Source: Bacteroidota bacterium
GTDB lineage: Bacteria > Bacteroidota > Bacteroidia > Sphingobacteriales > Sphingobacteriaceae
NCBI GenBank assembly: GCA_013288485.1
Contig: JABDBW010000014.1
Coordinates: 1 to 42,486, forward strand
Direction of reading: 5' to 3'
DNA: 42,486 nt
Shown in pieces: positions 19,310 through 27,946 of the stretch. Made by a program: the position numbers and the translations under genes. Position 1 is the first letter of the stretch. Every line of letters begins with the position of its first letter. The notes under the pieces are model-generated. The model was not told the DNA's origin. It searched no databases and saw only the letters and a program-made list of their open reading frames with translations.

Positions 19310-20428
19310 ATGAAAAAAATAATACCCGTAAATTCAACCAAAGAACTTACAGCATTTATTGATTTTCCGCATGACCTGTACCAAGATGACCCTAACTATG
19401 TTCCAGAACTATTTATAGCCCAACGGGACCTGTTAACCAAACATCCTTTTCATAAACATAACCAGTTACAGTGTTTTTTAGCTTATGACGGCAACCAAAT
19501 AGTTGGTCGTATAGCTGCTATATTAAATAATAGCCATAACGAATACAACCATGTTAATGATGGTTTTTTTGGCTTTTTCGACTGTATAAATGACCAGGAA
19601 ACCGCCAACCTGCTTTTTAATGAAGCTGCCAAGTGGCTGGAAAACAAAGGGGTAACCGACAAATTTATCGGGCCGGTTAACTTCTCAACCAATGAAGCTT
19701 GCGGGTTGCTGATTGAGGGTTTTGATAGCCCACCGGTTTTAATGTTTACGTATAATGCCCCATATTACGCTAACTTGATCGGGAATTTTGGCTTTACCAA
19801 ACAAATTGACCTGATAGCCTGGAACTGGAAAGGACAGGCTTATGACGATAAATCAGTACGATTATTAGATGCCCTGCAGGAGCGCCTAAAAAGAAGCAAC
19901 ATTATCATCCGTAAGGTAAATTTAAAAAATTTTAAGCAGGAAACAATTAACCTTCGCGAAGTTTATAACAACGCCTGGGATAAAAACACCGGCTTTGTTC
20001 CATTAAGTGACGAAGAGTTTGATTATTTGGCCAAGGACCTGAAATTAATACTTGATCCCGATTTTTGTTTGATCGCCGAGCAGGAAGGTAAAATTGTAGG
20101 TTTTGGTATAGCCTTGCCTGATTATAATGAGATATTTAAAACTATAAAGAGGGGCCGTTTGTTACCTACAGGAATATTCAAGCTATTATTTAATAAAAGC
20201 AAAATAACCGGGATACGTATATACGCGCTCGGTGTAATTGAAGGTTACCGTAAATTAGGCATAGAAGCCTGTTTGTACGGTACCATTATAAAAGAATATA
20301 AGCGAAAAGGCTATACCACCGCTGATGCAGGCTGGACGCTGGAAAATAACGACATGATAAACAAGGCCATATTGGCCATAAAAGGCAACCCCTATAAGAC
20401 CTTTCGGATATATGAGAAAGTGATATGA
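19310..20428 (+). CDS. YghO-like GNAT-fold protein, candidate ceramide N-acyltransferase
   Basis: A 372-residue protein of the YghO-like family. An N-terminal half (PHDLYQDDPNYVPELFIAQRDLL, then IVGRIAAILNNSHN) is followed by a C-terminal GNAT-like module with EGKIVGFGIALPD and the CoA-loop region GVIEGYRKLGIEACLYG (about 310-330). It has no membrane helix or signal, so it is cytosolic or peripheral. It sits between serine palmitoyltransferase and an SDR, and the SDR start overlaps its stop by 4 bp. Bacterial ceramide synthases described in Caulobacter are GNAT-type acyltransferases, so N-acylation of the sphingoid base is a reasonable proposal. The family call is good; the role is inference. 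Confidence 0.8.
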   Translation: MKKIIPVNSTKELTAFIDFPHDLYQDDPNYVPELFIAQRDLLTKHPFHKHNQLQCFLAYDGNQIVGRIAAILNNSHNEYNHVNDGFFGFFDCINDQETANLLFNEAAKWLENKGVTDKFIGPVNFSTNEACGLLIEGFDSPPVLMFTYNAPYYANLIGNFGFTKQIDLIAWNWKGQAYDDKSVRLLDALQERLKRSNIIIRKVNLKNFKQETINLREVYNNAWDKNTGFVPLSDEEFDYLAKDLKLILDPDFCLIAEQEGKIVGFGIALPDYNEIFKTIKRGRLLPTGIFKLLFNKSKITGIRIYALGVIEGYRKLGIEACLYGTIIKEYKRKGYTTADAGWTLENNDMINKAILAIKGNPYKTFRIYEKVI

Positions 20429-21411
20429 AAGAAAAGGTTTTAATAACCGGTGCGAGCGGATTTGTTGGATATCATCTGATCATTGAGGCATTACAAAATA
20501 ATCTTGAGGTGTTTGCGGCAGTAAGAAAAAGCAGCCATACTGCTCATTTAAAAGGCCTGGATATACAATATGTTTACCCCGACTTTAACAACCTGCCATC
20601 CTTAAAAAAAGAACTGGAAGAGAAACAGTATGATTATATTATTCATGCAGCTGGTATTACCCGGGCCATATCTGCGAATGAATATGATTTGGTAAATGCA
20701 GAATATACCTCGAACCTGGCCCTGGCGGCGCAGGCATCGGGCAGTAATTTTAAAAAATTTATTTTGATAAGCAGCCTGGCGGCCGTTGGCCCGCTTAACA
20801 CATTAACGGGTATGCTCACCGAAGAAACTTCCCCCTACCCCATTACCGCATACGGAAAAAGCAAATTATTGGCCGAAACAAAATTAAAGGCTATAGCTAA
20901 TATAAATTATACCATTTTAAGGCCAACTGCTATTTACGGCCCCCGCGATACGGGCATTTTTATTTTCTTTAAGCAATTAACCAATCGTATTGAACCTTAT
21001 ATTGGCCGCGGGCAGCAAAAGTTAAGTTTTATATACGTTGCCGACCTGGCAAAGGCAAGCATAAGAGCGCTATACGGCGGCGATGCCAAAACCTATAACT
21101 TATGTGATGACCGTACTTATGACCGGTACGAATTGGGCCGTACAGCTAAAAACATATTGGGAGTAAAAACAGTTAAATTTCATCTCCCGGTAAATTTCGT
21201 AAAATTAATAGCCCGGGCATCAGAAAAAGTAGGTTCTTTGAGGAATAAAGCCTCTATTTTAAATATTGAAAAATTAACCGAACTTACCGCTGTGAACTGG
21301 TCATGCGGCATTGAGCCGGCTAAACAGGGCCTGGGGTTTTATCCGCAATATAACCTGCAGGACGGTTTAAGCGAAACGCTTAAATGGTATAAAGAAAATG
21401 AATGGCTATAG
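20425..21411 (+). CDS. NAD(P)-dependent extended SDR (epimerase family), candidate sphingoid keto-reductase
   Basis: A 328-residue extended short-chain dehydrogenase. The Rossmann glycine motif is TGASGFVG (8-15), the nucleotide-binding core continues to AAGITR, ISSLAAVG supplies the catalytic Ser/Thr region, and the active-site pair is Y143-GKS-K147. RPTAIYGPRD is the usual substrate-domain entry. It is translationally coupled to the GNAT-like gene and precedes inositol-phosphate synthase by 27 bp. In other bacteria a ceramide or ketosphinganine reductase of the NAD-epimerase type works with SPT, which makes this the best candidate for the keto reduction here. A sugar-nucleotide epimerase is the alternative. 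Confidence 0.85.
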   Translation: MKEKVLITGASGFVGYHLIIEALQNNLEVFAAVRKSSHTAHLKGLDIQYVYPDFNNLPSLKKELEEKQYDYIIHAAGITRAISANEYDLVNAEYTSNLALAAQASGSNFKKFILISSLAAVGPLNTLTGMLTEETSPYPITAYGKSKLLAETKLKAIANINYTILRPTAIYGPRDTGIFIFFKQLTNRIEPYIGRGQQKLSFIYVADLAKASIRALYGGDAKTYNLCDDRTYDRYELGRTAKNILGVKTVKFHLPVNFVKLIARASEKVGSLRNKASILNIEKLTELTAVNWSCGIEPAKQGLGFYPQYNLQDGLSETLKWYKENEWL

Positions 21412-21438
21412 AATATATAATAATTATAAATTTACACA

Positions 21439-22761
21439 ATGAAAACTAACATAGAACCAGCCGAAGGGAAATTGGGTATTTTAATACCCGGATTAGGAGC
21501 CGTAGCAACTACTTTAATTGCAGGGGTTGAGGCAGTAAGAAAGGGAATATCACAACCCTTTGGTTCCGTTACACAAATGGGAACTATTCGTTTGGGTAAA
21601 AGAACTGAGAACCGCCGTCCAAAAATTAAAGATTTTGTGCCACTGGCCAACCTGAACGATATTGTTTTTGGCGGATGGGATGTGTTTGAAGATAACGTTT
21701 ACGAAGCCGCTTCAAAGGCTAAAGTATTGGAAAAAGATTTATTGTTTTCTATAAAAAAAGAGCTGGAAGCTGTGGTGCCCATGAAGGCCGCTTTTGATAA
21801 AAACTACGCTAAGAATTTGACGGGCACACACGTTAAAACCGGTACCCGCTATGAGCTGGCTCAGGCTGTAATTGAAGACATTAAGAATTTTAAAGCCAAA
21901 AACAATTGCGACAGGATAGTTTTAGTATGGTGCGGATCGACCGAGATATACTATGAAGCTTCTGAAGTTCATAGCACACTGGAGAAATTTGAACAGGGGT
22001 TAAGAGAAGATAACAAGCTCATATCGCCAAGTATGATATACGCGTATGCCGCTTTAATACAAGGTATACCCTTTGCCAATGGCGCGCCAAACCTAACTGT
22101 TGATATTCCGGCAATGATAGAGCTGGCCAAATTAACACAAACCCCTATAGCGGGTAAAGACTTTAAAACAGGGCAAACTTTAATGAAAACTATCCTTGCC
22201 CCCGGCCTTGCTGCACGTGCCTTAGGCGTTAATGGCTGGTTCTCTGATAATATTTTAGGTAACCGCGATGGTTTGGTATTAGACGACCCGGATAACTTTA
22301 AAACCAAAGAGGTTTCTAAACTGGGTGTATTGGAAGATATTTTTAAGCCGGAGGATAACCCGGAGTTATATGGAAACATCTACCATAAAATACGCATTAA
22401 CTACTACCCTCCGCATGGCGATAACAAAGAGAGTTGGGATAATATTGACATTTTTGGCTGGTTAGGTTACAAAATGCAGATCAAGATCAATTTTTTATGC
22501 CGCGATTCTATCTTAGCCGCCCCTATAGCGCTTGACCTGGCCTTATTTAGTGATATGGCAAAAAGGGCCAATTTGAGTGGTATACAGGAGTGGTTATCGT
22601 TTTATTTAAAATCGCCGCAAACCGCCCCCGGATTACCTGCGGAAAATGATATATTTAAGCAGCTTATTAAATTAGAAAACACGCTGCGCCATTTAATGGG
22701 CGAAGACCTGATAACCCACCTGGGCCTGGATTATTACGAAGAATTAGCTGAAGCAAAATAA
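21439..22761 (+). CDS. ino1: myo-Inositol-phosphate synthase
   Basis: A 440-residue inositol-3-phosphate synthase that isomerises glucose 6-phosphate to myo-inositol phosphate using an internal NAD redox cycle. The NAD-binding loop GLGAVATT is at about 18-25. It is followed by FGGWDVFEDNVYEAA, VLVWCGSTEIY, IPFANGAPN, the catalytic-region Lys in GKDFKTGQTLMKT and ESWDNIDIFGWLG, all typical of this family. B. thetaiotaomicron has a characterised relative (BT_1526) in its inositol-lipid locus. Its stop overlaps the start of the PgpA-like gene by one base. It supplies the head group for the rest of the cluster. Confidence 0.95.
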   Translation: MKTNIEPAEGKLGILIPGLGAVATTLIAGVEAVRKGISQPFGSVTQMGTIRLGKRTENRRPKIKDFVPLANLNDIVFGGWDVFEDNVYEAASKAKVLEKDLLFSIKKELEAVVPMKAAFDKNYAKNLTGTHVKTGTRYELAQAVIEDIKNFKAKNNCDRIVLVWCGSTEIYYEASEVHSTLEKFEQGLREDNKLISPSMIYAYAALIQGIPFANGAPNLTVDIPAMIELAKLTQTPIAGKDFKTGQTLMKTILAPGLAARALGVNGWFSDNILGNRDGLVLDDPDNFKTKEVSKLGVLEDIFKPEDNPELYGNIYHKIRINYYPPHGDNKESWDNIDIFGWLGYKMQIKINFLCRDSILAAPIALDLALFSDMAKRANLSGIQEWLSFYLKSPQTAPGLPAENDIFKQLIKLENTLRHLMGEDLITHLGLDYYEELAEAK

Positions 22762-23225
22762 TGCTGTTTCATAAACTGGCTGCTACGGTTTTTGGCATTG
22801 GTTACTTAGGTAAAGGTGTTGGAACTATAGCGGCTTTTTTTGCTTGTATAACCTGGTATTTATTTTTTCATAACAACCATGCGCCCTTTTACTCCGTATG
22901 TATTACTGTTGCAGTAATTACGCTGGGTATATGGAGCGGCAATAAGGTAGAGCCAATCTGGGGTAAAGACCATAATCGGGTGGTGATTGATGAAGTTGCC
23001 GGTATGTTTATCAGCCTGCTTTTTGTGCCCGTGGCCTGGCAATATATACTAATAGCCTTTATATTATTCAGGTTCTTTGATATTGTTAAGCCCCTGTTTA
23101 TACGAAAGTTAGAAAGCCTTCCCGGTGGATGGGGCGTAATGATGGATGACGTATTAGCGGGTATATATACCAACCTGATAATTCAGGTGGTTGTAGCGTT
23201 TAATTTGTTTAATGTCAAAATTTAG
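22761..23225 (+). CDS. PgpA-type phosphatase, candidate phosphatidylinositol-phosphate phosphatase
   Basis: A 154-residue integral-membrane protein of the phosphatidylglycerophosphatase A family, with four hydrophobic segments. The family signatures are present: GYLGKGVGTIA (N-terminal), KDHNRVVIDEVAGM (about 69-82, acidic pair at 77-78), RFFDIVKP (104-111) and GGWGVMMDD (122-130). PgpA removes the phosphate from phosphatidylglycerol phosphate. Because this gene is coupled to inositol-phosphate synthase and near a CDP-alcohol transferase, dephosphorylation of phosphatidylinositol phosphate is the likelier task. A housekeeping PG role cannot be excluded without knowing whether a second pgpA exists elsewhere in the genome. 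Confidence 0.9.
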   Translation: MLFHKLAATVFGIGYLGKGVGTIAAFFACITWYLFFHNNHAPFYSVCITVAVITLGIWSGNKVEPIWGKDHNRVVIDEVAGMFISLLFVPVAWQYILIAFILFRFFDIVKPLFIRKLESLPGGWGVMMDDVLAGIYTNLIIQVVVAFNLFNVKI

Positions 23226-23297
23226 TAAAACCTGTTAAATTTTGTTAATACGCTATAGTATTTGACTTTTTGACCACAGAAGTCTATTGCATTTCTG

Positions 23298-23305
23298 TAA
23301 CTTTG
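23298..23305 (+). promoter_or_regulatory. Candidate -7 element (TAACTTTG) within the lipid cluster
   Basis: It matches TAnnTTTG in the 215-bp gap between the PgpA-like and DUF5686 genes. The nearest TTG elements are at 8 and 25 bp rather than the usual spacing, so support is partial. It would start a second transcript with a leader of about 130 nt. Confidence 0.35.
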
Positions 23306-23440
23306 CTGCCTGTAACAAACCTGTTTGTTTGATGATAGCGACAGTGCAATTGCCTTAACTATTCTTGAAAAAACTTTAAAAATAGATTAAGCGTATATTG
23401 AAGCGGCGGTATCATCGCAAAGTTTGTATTATATAAGTGC

Positions 23441-25993
23441 ATGAATTTTAAAAACCTTTTCCGGAAGCTCCCATTTTTAGCTTTCTTATTTTTTTATACC
23501 CCGGCGATATTTGCGCAGGCAACACGCGTTACAGGTACCGTAACAGACGGAAGCACCAAAGAAACGATGCCATTTGTAACCGTGGCTTTTACAGGAAGCA
23601 CCATAGCCGCGCCTACCAATAACGATGGTAAATATACTATCAGTTCAGACAAGCAATACAGCCAGATAAAAGCAAGTTTTTTAGGTTACAGGGATGCTAT
23701 TATAGCCATTAAACCGGGGCAAACCCAGGTTATTAATATTAATTTAATGCCCTTGGCCCAAGAACTTACCGAGGTGGAGATCAAGGCAGGCAAAAAACCA
23801 AGATACCGTAACAAAGATAACCCCGCTGTTGAATTAATACGCCAGGTTATTGCACATAGAGAACGTAACCGCCCCGAGAGTTACCCTTATGTAGAGTATA
23901 AGGAATATGATAAAATGCAATTTTCTATAGCCAATTTATCTTCCAAAGTAGCGGAAAAAAAGTTTTTCCGTAAATATAAATTCGTATTGGATAATCGTGA
24001 CAGTATAACTGTGCCCGGTAAATCACTATTGCCTATTTACCTGAACGAAAAAATGTCGCAATATTATTATAGAAAAACCCCTGAAAAAGAAAGAACAATA
24101 ATACTGGCCCAAAAAGGTGTGGATTTTGGCGGCTCAATTGATAATGAGGGCCTAACCCAATTTTTTAAATACATGTATGGAAAAGTTGATATTTATGAAA
24201 ATAATATAAGCCTGGTCTCTAATAATTTTTTAAGCCCTATTGCTAACGGCGGCCCTAATGTTTATAAATATTTTATTACAGATACCATTACCCTTGAAAA
24301 TAAAAGCAAGCTTATAGAATTGAGTTTTACCCCGCGTAACACCCAGGATATGCTTTTTGAAGGCAAAATATATATTACGCTTGATAGTAATTATGCCGTG
24401 CAGAAGGCCCGCATGGGTATTAATAAAAACATCAATCTTAATTTTGTAAAAACAATGAATATTAACCTGGATTTTGAACAAAATCCGGATGGGCGTTATC
24501 ATTTAAGCAAAAGCACTACACTGGCCGACTTTGGCACCACCAGAAAGAAAGCGGGCGGCTTATTTGGTATAAGAACCCTTGCATATGGCAATTACGCGGT
24601 AAATAAACAGCGTTCTGATACGACGTATGAGACCGCACCCGGCGACCTTATTGTTTCGGATGAAGCAAAACACAGGGGCGAACAGTTTTGGATGCAAAAC
24701 CGTTTAGATACCTTAAGCAGGGCGGAGTCGAAAGTTTATAAAAATGTCGACAGCTTGCGAAATATGCCTTCTTTCAGGCGCACTTTGGATATAGCTACGC
24801 TGTTACTTGCCGGCTATAAATCGTTTGATACGTTTGAGGTTGGCCCGGCAAATACATTTTATAGCTTTAACCCTATTGAAGGATTAAAACTTCGTGTAGG
24901 TGGCCGCACAACCCCCGAATTAAGCAAACGCTACTATTTTGAAACTTACGTGGCTTATGGTGTGAAAGATGACCGTTGGAAATATTTTTTGAGCGGAACC
25001 TATTCACTTAACGATAAATCTATTTATAAGTTCCCTCAAAACTATTTGAGAGCAAGCATTCAGCGCGATACTAAAATACCGGGGGCCAGTTTACAGTTTG
25101 TTCAGCAGGACAACTTTTTACTGTCCTTTAAACGTGGTGAAAATGATAAATACTTGTATAATGATAATTACCGGCTTGATTATGTGCATGAATTTGACAG
25201 CCATTTCTCCTACAGCCTTACTTTCAAGAAATTGACCCAATCGCCGGCTGGGTCATTATATTTTATAAACAATACGGGTATAATCAACAGCCTTACTACG
25301 TCTGAAGCTTCCTTAAATTTGCGGTATGCACCTAATGAAGAGTTTTACCAGGGTAAAATTTATCGTATACCCATTCATACTGCTTACCCGGTATTTAGTA
25401 TAGATTATGCTGCTGGTTTAAAAAATGTGTTTGGCGGAGAATATAGCTATCAAAGTTTACATGCCCGTGTTGATAAAAGGGTTTATTTGTCGCAATTGGG
25501 TTATTCAGATGTATTCGTTGAAGGCGGAAAGATATTTGGACAGGTACCCTATCCCCTGCTAACTATAGTTCGTGCCAATCAAACATACGCGTACGACCTG
25601 TACTCGTACAACTTAATGAACTTTTTAGAATTTGTGGGCGACAAGTACGAAAGCATAAATATTGATCAGCATTTTATGGGGTACTTTTTTAACAGGATAC
25701 CGCTGTTTAAAAAACTAAAGTTACGTGAAGTGGCGTCGTTTAAAGCTATTTATGGTGGGGTTAGTGATGAAAATAATCCGGCATTCCATCCATCATTATA
25801 TCAATTCCCGGTTACAAGCACCGGCGAACATATTACCTATCCATTAGGAAGTACGCCTTATATTGAAGGTAGCGTTGGTATAGAAAATATTTTTAAATTT
25901 ATGCGCGTTGACCTGGTAAGGCGATTTAGTTATTTAGATCATCCGGATGTTTCAAAATATGGTATTCGCGCAAGGGTAAAATTTGACTTTTAA
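23441..25993 (+). CDS. DUF5686 / carboxypeptidase-regulatory-like outer-membrane protein
   Basis: An 850-residue exported protein. A signal peptide (cleavage near FAQA at about 25) is followed by a CarboxypepD_reg-like beta-sandwich (about 28-110: VTGTVTDGSTKETMPFVTV, NDGKYTISS, FLGYRDAI). Next is the DUF5686 region with NPAVELIRQVIAHRERN, and a long C-terminal section of amphipathic strands ending in YGIRARVKFDF, as expected for an outer-membrane barrel. There is no TonB-dependent plug motif, so it is not a standard SusC. It lies in the middle of the inositol/sphingolipid genes, co-directional with them. A role in placing or sensing lipids in the outer membrane is conceivable but not shown by the sequence. 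Confidence 0.85.
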   Translation: MNFKNLFRKLPFLAFLFFYTPAIFAQATRVTGTVTDGSTKETMPFVTVAFTGSTIAAPTNNDGKYTISSDKQYSQIKASFLGYRDAIIAIKPGQTQVININLMPLAQELTEVEIKAGKKPRYRNKDNPAVELIRQVIAHRERNRPESYPYVEYKEYDKMQFSIANLSSKVAEKKFFRKYKFVLDNRDSITVPGKSLLPIYLNEKMSQYYYRKTPEKERTIILAQKGVDFGGSIDNEGLTQFFKYMYGKVDIYENNISLVSNNFLSPIANGGPNVYKYFITDTITLENKSKLIELSFTPRNTQDMLFEGKIYITLDSNYAVQKARMGINKNINLNFVKTMNINLDFEQNPDGRYHLSKSTTLADFGTTRKKAGGLFGIRTLAYGNYAVNKQRSDTTYETAPGDLIVSDEAKHRGEQFWMQNRLDTLSRAESKVYKNVDSLRNMPSFRRTLDIATLLLAGYKSFDTFEVGPANTFYSFNPIEGLKLRVGGRTTPELSKRYYFETYVAYGVKDDRWKYFLSGTYSLNDKSIYKFPQNYLRASIQRDTKIPGASLQFVQQDNFLLSFKRGENDKYLYNDNYRLDYVHEFDSHFSYSLTFKKLTQSPAGSLYFINNTGIINSLTTSEASLNLRYAPNEEFYQGKIYRIPIHTAYPVFSIDYAAGLKNVFGGEYSYQSLHARVDKRVYLSQLGYSDVFVEGGKIFGQVPYPLLTIVRANQTYAYDLYSYNLMNFLEFVGDKYESINIDQHFMGYFFNRIPLFKKLKLREVASFKAIYGGVSDENNPAFHPSLYQFPVTSTGEHITYPLGSTPYIEGSVGIENIFKFMRVDLVRRFSYLDHPDVSKYGIRARVKFDF

Positions 25994-26019
25994 CAACAGT
26001 TAAAACTGTTTACAGATAA

Positions 26020-26727
26020 ATGGCACAACAAGCATCAATACGTACAAGCCTGCAATCAGGTATTTATAAGGTTATTGACCCTGTTGTAAAAATTTTTATA
26101 AAACTGGGCCTTACACCTAATATTGTTACCACTATAGGCTTTGTATTAAATATTGGCGTAGCCGTAATATTTATTATAGGCGGCGAGGCGGGTAACCGCG
26201 GCGACCTTACTTATATAGGATGGGCGGGCGGTTTAATTTTATTCGCCGGCTTATTTGATATGCTTGACGGGCAGGTGGCCAGGCTGGGAAATATGAAATC
26301 AACATTTGGAGCATTATATGATTCGGTATTAGACAGGTATAGTGAACTGATCATGTTTTTTGGTATATGCTATTACCTGGTGGCGCATCATTATTTTTTA
26401 AGCTCCATTTTTGCTTTTATAGCCCTGATAGGTTCAATGATGGTTAGCTATGTGAGGGCCCGTGCCGAGAGTTTAGGCATTGAATGCAAGGGCGGTTTAA
26501 TGCAACGGCCCGAACGTGTGGTAACTATTGGTTTATGTGCCATAATATGCGGCATAAGCTCATTATATATTGGGGGTAATTATAAATTGTATGTACCCGG
26601 AATAAAATATCATGTTTTTGAAACGATGTCGATATTTACTATCCCCATAACCATACTTGCTGTATTAACAAATATAACGGCGTTTAAACGGTTAACCGAC
26701 GCCAAAAAAACTTTTTCAAAACAATAG
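26020..26727 (+). CDS. CDP-alcohol phosphotransferase, candidate phosphatidylinositol-phosphate synthase
   Basis: A 235-residue polytopic inner-membrane enzyme. The complete CDP-alcohol phosphotransferase signature is present: D80, D83-G84, A87-R88, G97, D101 and D105 in [11 protein letters not shown] and [10 protein letters not shown], with the canonical spacing. Such enzymes join CDP-diacylglycerol to a polar alcohol. Given inositol-phosphate synthase and the phosphatase upstream, the acceptor is probably inositol phosphate, giving phosphatidylinositol phosphate. Alternatives are glycerol phosphate or serine (PgsA, PssA). It is followed by the DUF4833 gene after 15 bp. Confidence 0.92.
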   Translation: MAQQASIRTSLQSGIYKVIDPVVKIFIKLGLTPNIVTTIGFVLNIGVAVIFIIGGEAGNRGDLTYIGWAGGLILFAGLFDMLDGQVARLGNMKSTFGALYDSVLDRYSELIMFFGICYYLVAHHYFLSSIFAFIALIGSMMVSYVRARAESLGIECKGGLMQRPERVVTIGLCAIICGISSLYIGGNYKLYVPGIKYHVFETMSIFTIPITILAVLTNITAFKRLTDAKKTFSKQ

Positions 26728-26742
26728 AAAAATTAACATTAA

Positions 26743-27318
26743 ATGAGATTACTTTTTATACTGCTGGTATCGTTTTTTTGCGCTTACTTACCTGTAAATA
26801 AAACACTGGATAAATTTATTTATAAACCGGCATTAACAAAGCCTTTTGCAGCAGAAGATAAATACCCGGTACCTCCTGATAATGCAAACAGGCTATTTTA
26901 TATACAGCGCACCCCCAATACCAACACTATAATTTATGAGTTAAATGCCAGGAATGGCCAGGTAGATGAAGAAAATCCCATAAATGTGTATTGGATAAAA
27001 TATGCTGTAGACGGGCAAAAAGAAGAACTAAATTATATTCAGCGTAAATTTGCATACGGTATAATAACCAAAAAACTGAGTAACGAACGTTATGATGTCA
27101 GGTTTGTATCATACAAGAAATTTCCCTTGCTTTTGATGAAGGCAAACGATGGAAAATATCATATATTCGCAACTGTTGAACAAAAACAAATAATGCTAAA
27201 CCGTATTTTTATTAATATTGAAGGTGGTACATTTTGGCTCCCGAATATTGTTTATGTAGAATTTAAAGGTACCGATCCGTTAACAGGCAAAGAACTTATA
27301 CAACGTTTTAAACCCTGA
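26743..27318 (+). CDS. DUF4833 protein of the inositol-lipid cluster
   Basis: A 191-residue protein with an N-terminal hydrophobic signal (MRLLFILLVSFFCAYLPV) and a soluble periplasmic domain. Conserved DUF4833-like text includes NRLFYIQRTPNTNTIIYELN, PINVYWIKYAVDG, LNYIQRKFAYG and a closing YVEFKGTDPLTGKEL. Function is unknown. It sits tightly between the CDP-alcohol transferase (15 bp) and the fatty-acid hydroxylase (6 bp), so it is probably cotranscribed and may assist lipid head-group chemistry or transport. The absence of obvious catalytic motifs leaves a binding or chaperone role open. Confidence 0.8.
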   Translation: MRLLFILLVSFFCAYLPVNKTLDKFIYKPALTKPFAAEDKYPVPPDNANRLFYIQRTPNTNTIIYELNARNGQVDEENPINVYWIKYAVDGQKEELNYIQRKFAYGIITKKLSNERYDVRFVSYKKFPLLLMKANDGKYHIFATVEQKQIMLNRIFINIEGGTFWLPNIVYVEFKGTDPLTGKELIQRFKP

Positions 27319-27324
27319 TATACC

Positions 27325-27945
27325 ATGGCAAAGAATTATATATCAAACTCGCAGGAATCTGTAAGGATGTTTAAAAGCAATCTTTTGGAAGCCTTATCAA
27401 AGGTTCATTTTTTGGTGCCGGTATTTATTTTTGTACCGGTTATTGGCTATTTTATATATGAAGCGTTTGAAAAAAACATAGGCGTGGCTACCTTTTTTGA
27501 AATGTTTGCATTGGGCCTGTTTATATGGACGCTGGTTGAATATATTATGCACCGCTTTTTATTTCATTATATGCCGCCCGATAAGCCCTGGGCGTTAAGG
27601 CTGCATTTTATTTTCCACGGCGTTCATCATGATTACCCAAGCGATGCCAAACGTTTGGTATTACCGCCATCAGTAAGCATCCCTTTAGCTACCGGCTTCT
27701 ATTTTTTATTTAATGCTATTTTACCCGCAAATTATATATATGGCTTTTTCCCGGCTTTTTTATTAGGGTACCTGTTTTATGACGAAACGCACTATGCTAT
27801 TCATCATTTCAACTTTAAAGGCAACATCTGGAAAAAAATAAAACAGCACCACATGCTCCATCATTACCAGGATCCTGCCAGGGGATATGGTGTGAGCTCT
27901 CCGTTTTGGGACAAGATTTTCCGCTCAGATTTTACAAAAAAATAG
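27325..27945 (+). CDS. Fatty-acid 2-hydroxylase-like di-iron membrane enzyme
   Basis: A 206-residue sterol desaturase/fatty acid hydroxylase superfamily protein with four or more membrane segments. The His clusters for two irons are complete: H76xxxxH81, H94xxxH98xxHH(101-102), H156xxxHH(160-161) and HH(175-176)xxHH(179-180). The segment RLVLPPSVSIPLA after the second cluster mirrors the RLVFPP signature of eukaryotic FA2H/Scs7, which put the 2-hydroxyl on the ceramide acyl chain. There is no cytochrome b5 domain, so the electron donor is unknown. It lies 1 bp from the PAP2-family gene. 2-Hydroxylation of ceramide is the favoured role. Confidence 0.88.
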   Translation: MAKNYISNSQESVRMFKSNLLEALSKVHFLVPVFIFVPVIGYFIYEAFEKNIGVATFFEMFALGLFIWTLVEYIMHRFLFHYMPPDKPWALRLHFIFHGVHHDYPSDAKRLVLPPSVSIPLATGFYFLFNAILPANYIYGFFPAFLLGYLFYDETHYAIHHFNFKGNIWKKIKQHHMLHHYQDPARGYGVSSPFWDKIFRSDFTKK

Positions 27946-27946
27946 A

